A stretch of DNA of 64,000 nucleotides from Mycobacterium ahvazicum (GTDB lineage: Bacteria > Actinomycetota > Actinomycetes > Mycobacteriales > Mycobacteriaceae): NCBI RefSeq assembly GCF_900176255.2, contig NZ_FXEG02000002.1:1364001-1428000 (forward strand), in the 5' to 3' direction. Below, in pieces: positions 63,276-64,000 of this stretch (within the stretch, counting starts at the first letter, position 1; every line of letters begins with the position of its first letter). Made by a program: the position numbers and the translations under genes. Under the pieces are notes generated by a model. The model was not told where the DNA came from and did not search any database. It saw only the letters and a program-made list of their open reading frames with translations.

Positions 63276-64000
63276 GTGACCGAGAGCCCCTACCTCGTCG
63301 GACTGCGGCTGGCCGGCAAGAAGGTCGTTGTGGTCGGCGGCGGCTCGGTCGCCCAGCGCCGGCTACCCCTGCTGATCTCGAGTGGCGCCGACGTCCACGT
63401 GATCAGCCGGACTGCCACCCCCGCCGTCGAGGCGATGAGCGGAATCACGTTGACGATGCGCGAATACCGCGCCGGTGACCTCGACGGAGCCTGGTATGCG
63501 ATCGCGGCCACCAACGACGCGGCGGTCAACGAGGCCGTCGTCGCCGAGGCCGACAGCCGGCAGATCTTCTGCGTGCGCGCCGACATCGCCATCGAGGGCA
63601 CCGCGGTGACCCCGGCGTCGTTCGAATACGCCGGCCTGTCGGTGGGTGTGCTGGCCGGTGGCGAGCACCGCCGGTCGGCGGCGATCCGCTCGGCGATCCG
63701 CGAGGCGCTGCAACAGGGCCTGATCGCCCCGGGCAGCTCGGGGAGCTCCGACGCCGTGCGCGGCGGGGTGGCGCTGATCGGGGGTGGCCCCGGCGACCCC
63801 GAGCTGATCACCGTCCGCGGGCGGCGGCTGCTGGCCCAGGCCGACGTCGTGGTCGCCGATCGCCTGGCCCCGCCCGAACTGCTCGCCGAGCTGGGGCCGC
63901 ACGTCGAAGTCATCGACGCCGCCAAGATCCCGTACGGCCGGGCCATGGCCCAGGACGCGATCAACGACGTGATGATCGAACGGGCCCGCGCCGGGCACTT
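63276..64000 (+). CDS. cysG: Siroheme synthase CysG, 5' part (cut by window end)
   Basis: The first 241 residues of a multifunctional siroheme synthase (Rv2847c). Residues 1-150 are the precorrin-2 dehydrogenase/ferrochelatase domain (KKVVVVGGGSVAQRRLPLL near residue 12; YAIAATNDAAVNE near 73). The uroporphyrinogen methyltransferase domain begins with VALIGGGPGDPELITVRGRRLL near residue 165 and continues past the window. Start GTG at 63276. It shares uroporphyrinogen III and precorrin-2 with the cobalamin pathway of its neighbours. Confidence 0.92.
   Translation, partial: MTESPYLVGLRLAGKKVVVVGGGSVAQRRLPLLISSGADVHVISRTATPAVEAMSGITLTMREYRAGDLDGAWYAIAATNDAAVNEAVVAEADSRQIFCVRADIAIEGTAVTPASFEYAGLSVGVLAGGEHRRSAAIRSAIREALQQGLIAPGSSGSSDAVRGGVALIGGGPGDPELITVRGRRLLAQADVVVADRLAPPELLAELGPHVEVIDAAKIPYGRAMAQDAINDVMIERARAGH

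Noticed and set aside
1..64000. tRNA, rRNA genes or a CRISPR array
   Set aside because: No cloverleaf-like segment with a CCA-type end, no rRNA sequence and no regularly spaced direct repeats were found by eye; a covariance-model scan would be the decisive test.
1..64000. Insertion sequences or transposase genes
   Set aside because: No DDE-type or serine transposase motifs and no gene-flanking terminal inverted repeats were seen; the only repeats are the MIRU-like spacers.

Overview
The window is high-GC actinobacterial DNA, and both its proteins and its gene order point to Mycobacterium. From left to right it follows the block that runs from Rv2898c down to Rv2847c in M. tuberculosis: yraN end, comM-like, dprA, viuB, xerC, an M23 peptidase, rpsB-tsf, amiC, a MarR regulator, an OmpR-type regulator, pyrH-frr-cdsA-rlmN, mpt53, the mpt70-dipZ-mpt83 locus, dxr-rip1-ispG, a penicillin-binding lipoprotein, mapB, a glutamine amidotransferase, mtr, mqo, and a Mg-chelatase-like gene with cobO-cobB-cysG. 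Genes that do not fit the M. tuberculosis order suggest a non-tuberculous species: a lactate 2-monooxygenase, a YihY-type membrane protein, two MPT63-like proteins, cobQ in the usual place of glnA4, and a complete [NiFe]-hydrogenase locus. A PPE gene suggests the slow-growing clade. The species cannot be fixed from the sequence alone.

Region 1 to 20.8 kb is mostly housekeeping: DNA uptake/processing (ComM-like, DprA), iron-siderophore reduction, XerC, the S2/EF-Ts operon, the UMP kinase/ribosome recycling/CDP-diglyceride/RlmN operon, and an MPT53 thioredoxin coupled to a CcdA-like partner. Two MPT63-like secreted proteins at 11.5 to 12.9 kb each end in an almost ideal intrinsic terminator. 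A 77-bp MIRU-like element sits between pyrH and frr.

Region 20.9 to 24.1 kb (minus strand) is the mpt70, dipZ, mpt83 locus. Upstream of each of the three genes is a matching element of the form C(C/A)ATCC-N15-(C/A)CGAAT, which looks like a SigK-type promoter; the one before dipZ would give a leaderless mRNA. Region 24.3 to 35.8 kb holds isoprenoid genes (dxr, ispG) flanking the site-2 protease Rip1, then a PBP lipoprotein, mapB, cobQ, an alpha/beta-hydrolase-like protein that lacks its nucleophile, and a PuuD-like amidase. Region 35.8 to 37.4 kb is visibly more AT-rich and holds an orphan PPE protein and an unknown secreted protein.

Region 38.6 to 54.9 kb is the accessory highlight: a high-affinity group 1h (actinobacterial type) [NiFe]-hydrogenase operon on the minus strand, transcribed hypA, hypB, hhyS, hhyL, hhyE (NifU plus Rieske-like), DUF5947-like, DUF6084-like, an unknown 451-residue protein, a 39-residue membrane peptide, maturation protease, hypC, hypF, a SIS-HypC fusion, a SIS protein, hypE, hypC, hypD and a DUF6390-like protein. 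A Fur-family regulator faces the operon across a 138-bp intergenic region with an inverted GGATACCC(C)GG repeat. These genes would together build and use an enzyme that oxidises atmospheric or trace H2 to feed the respiratory chain. The last 9 kb returns to conserved chromosome: mycothione reductase, a lipase-like hydrolase, malate:quinone oxidoreductase, an ElaA-like acetyltransferase, and a cobalamin/siroheme group cut by the window end.
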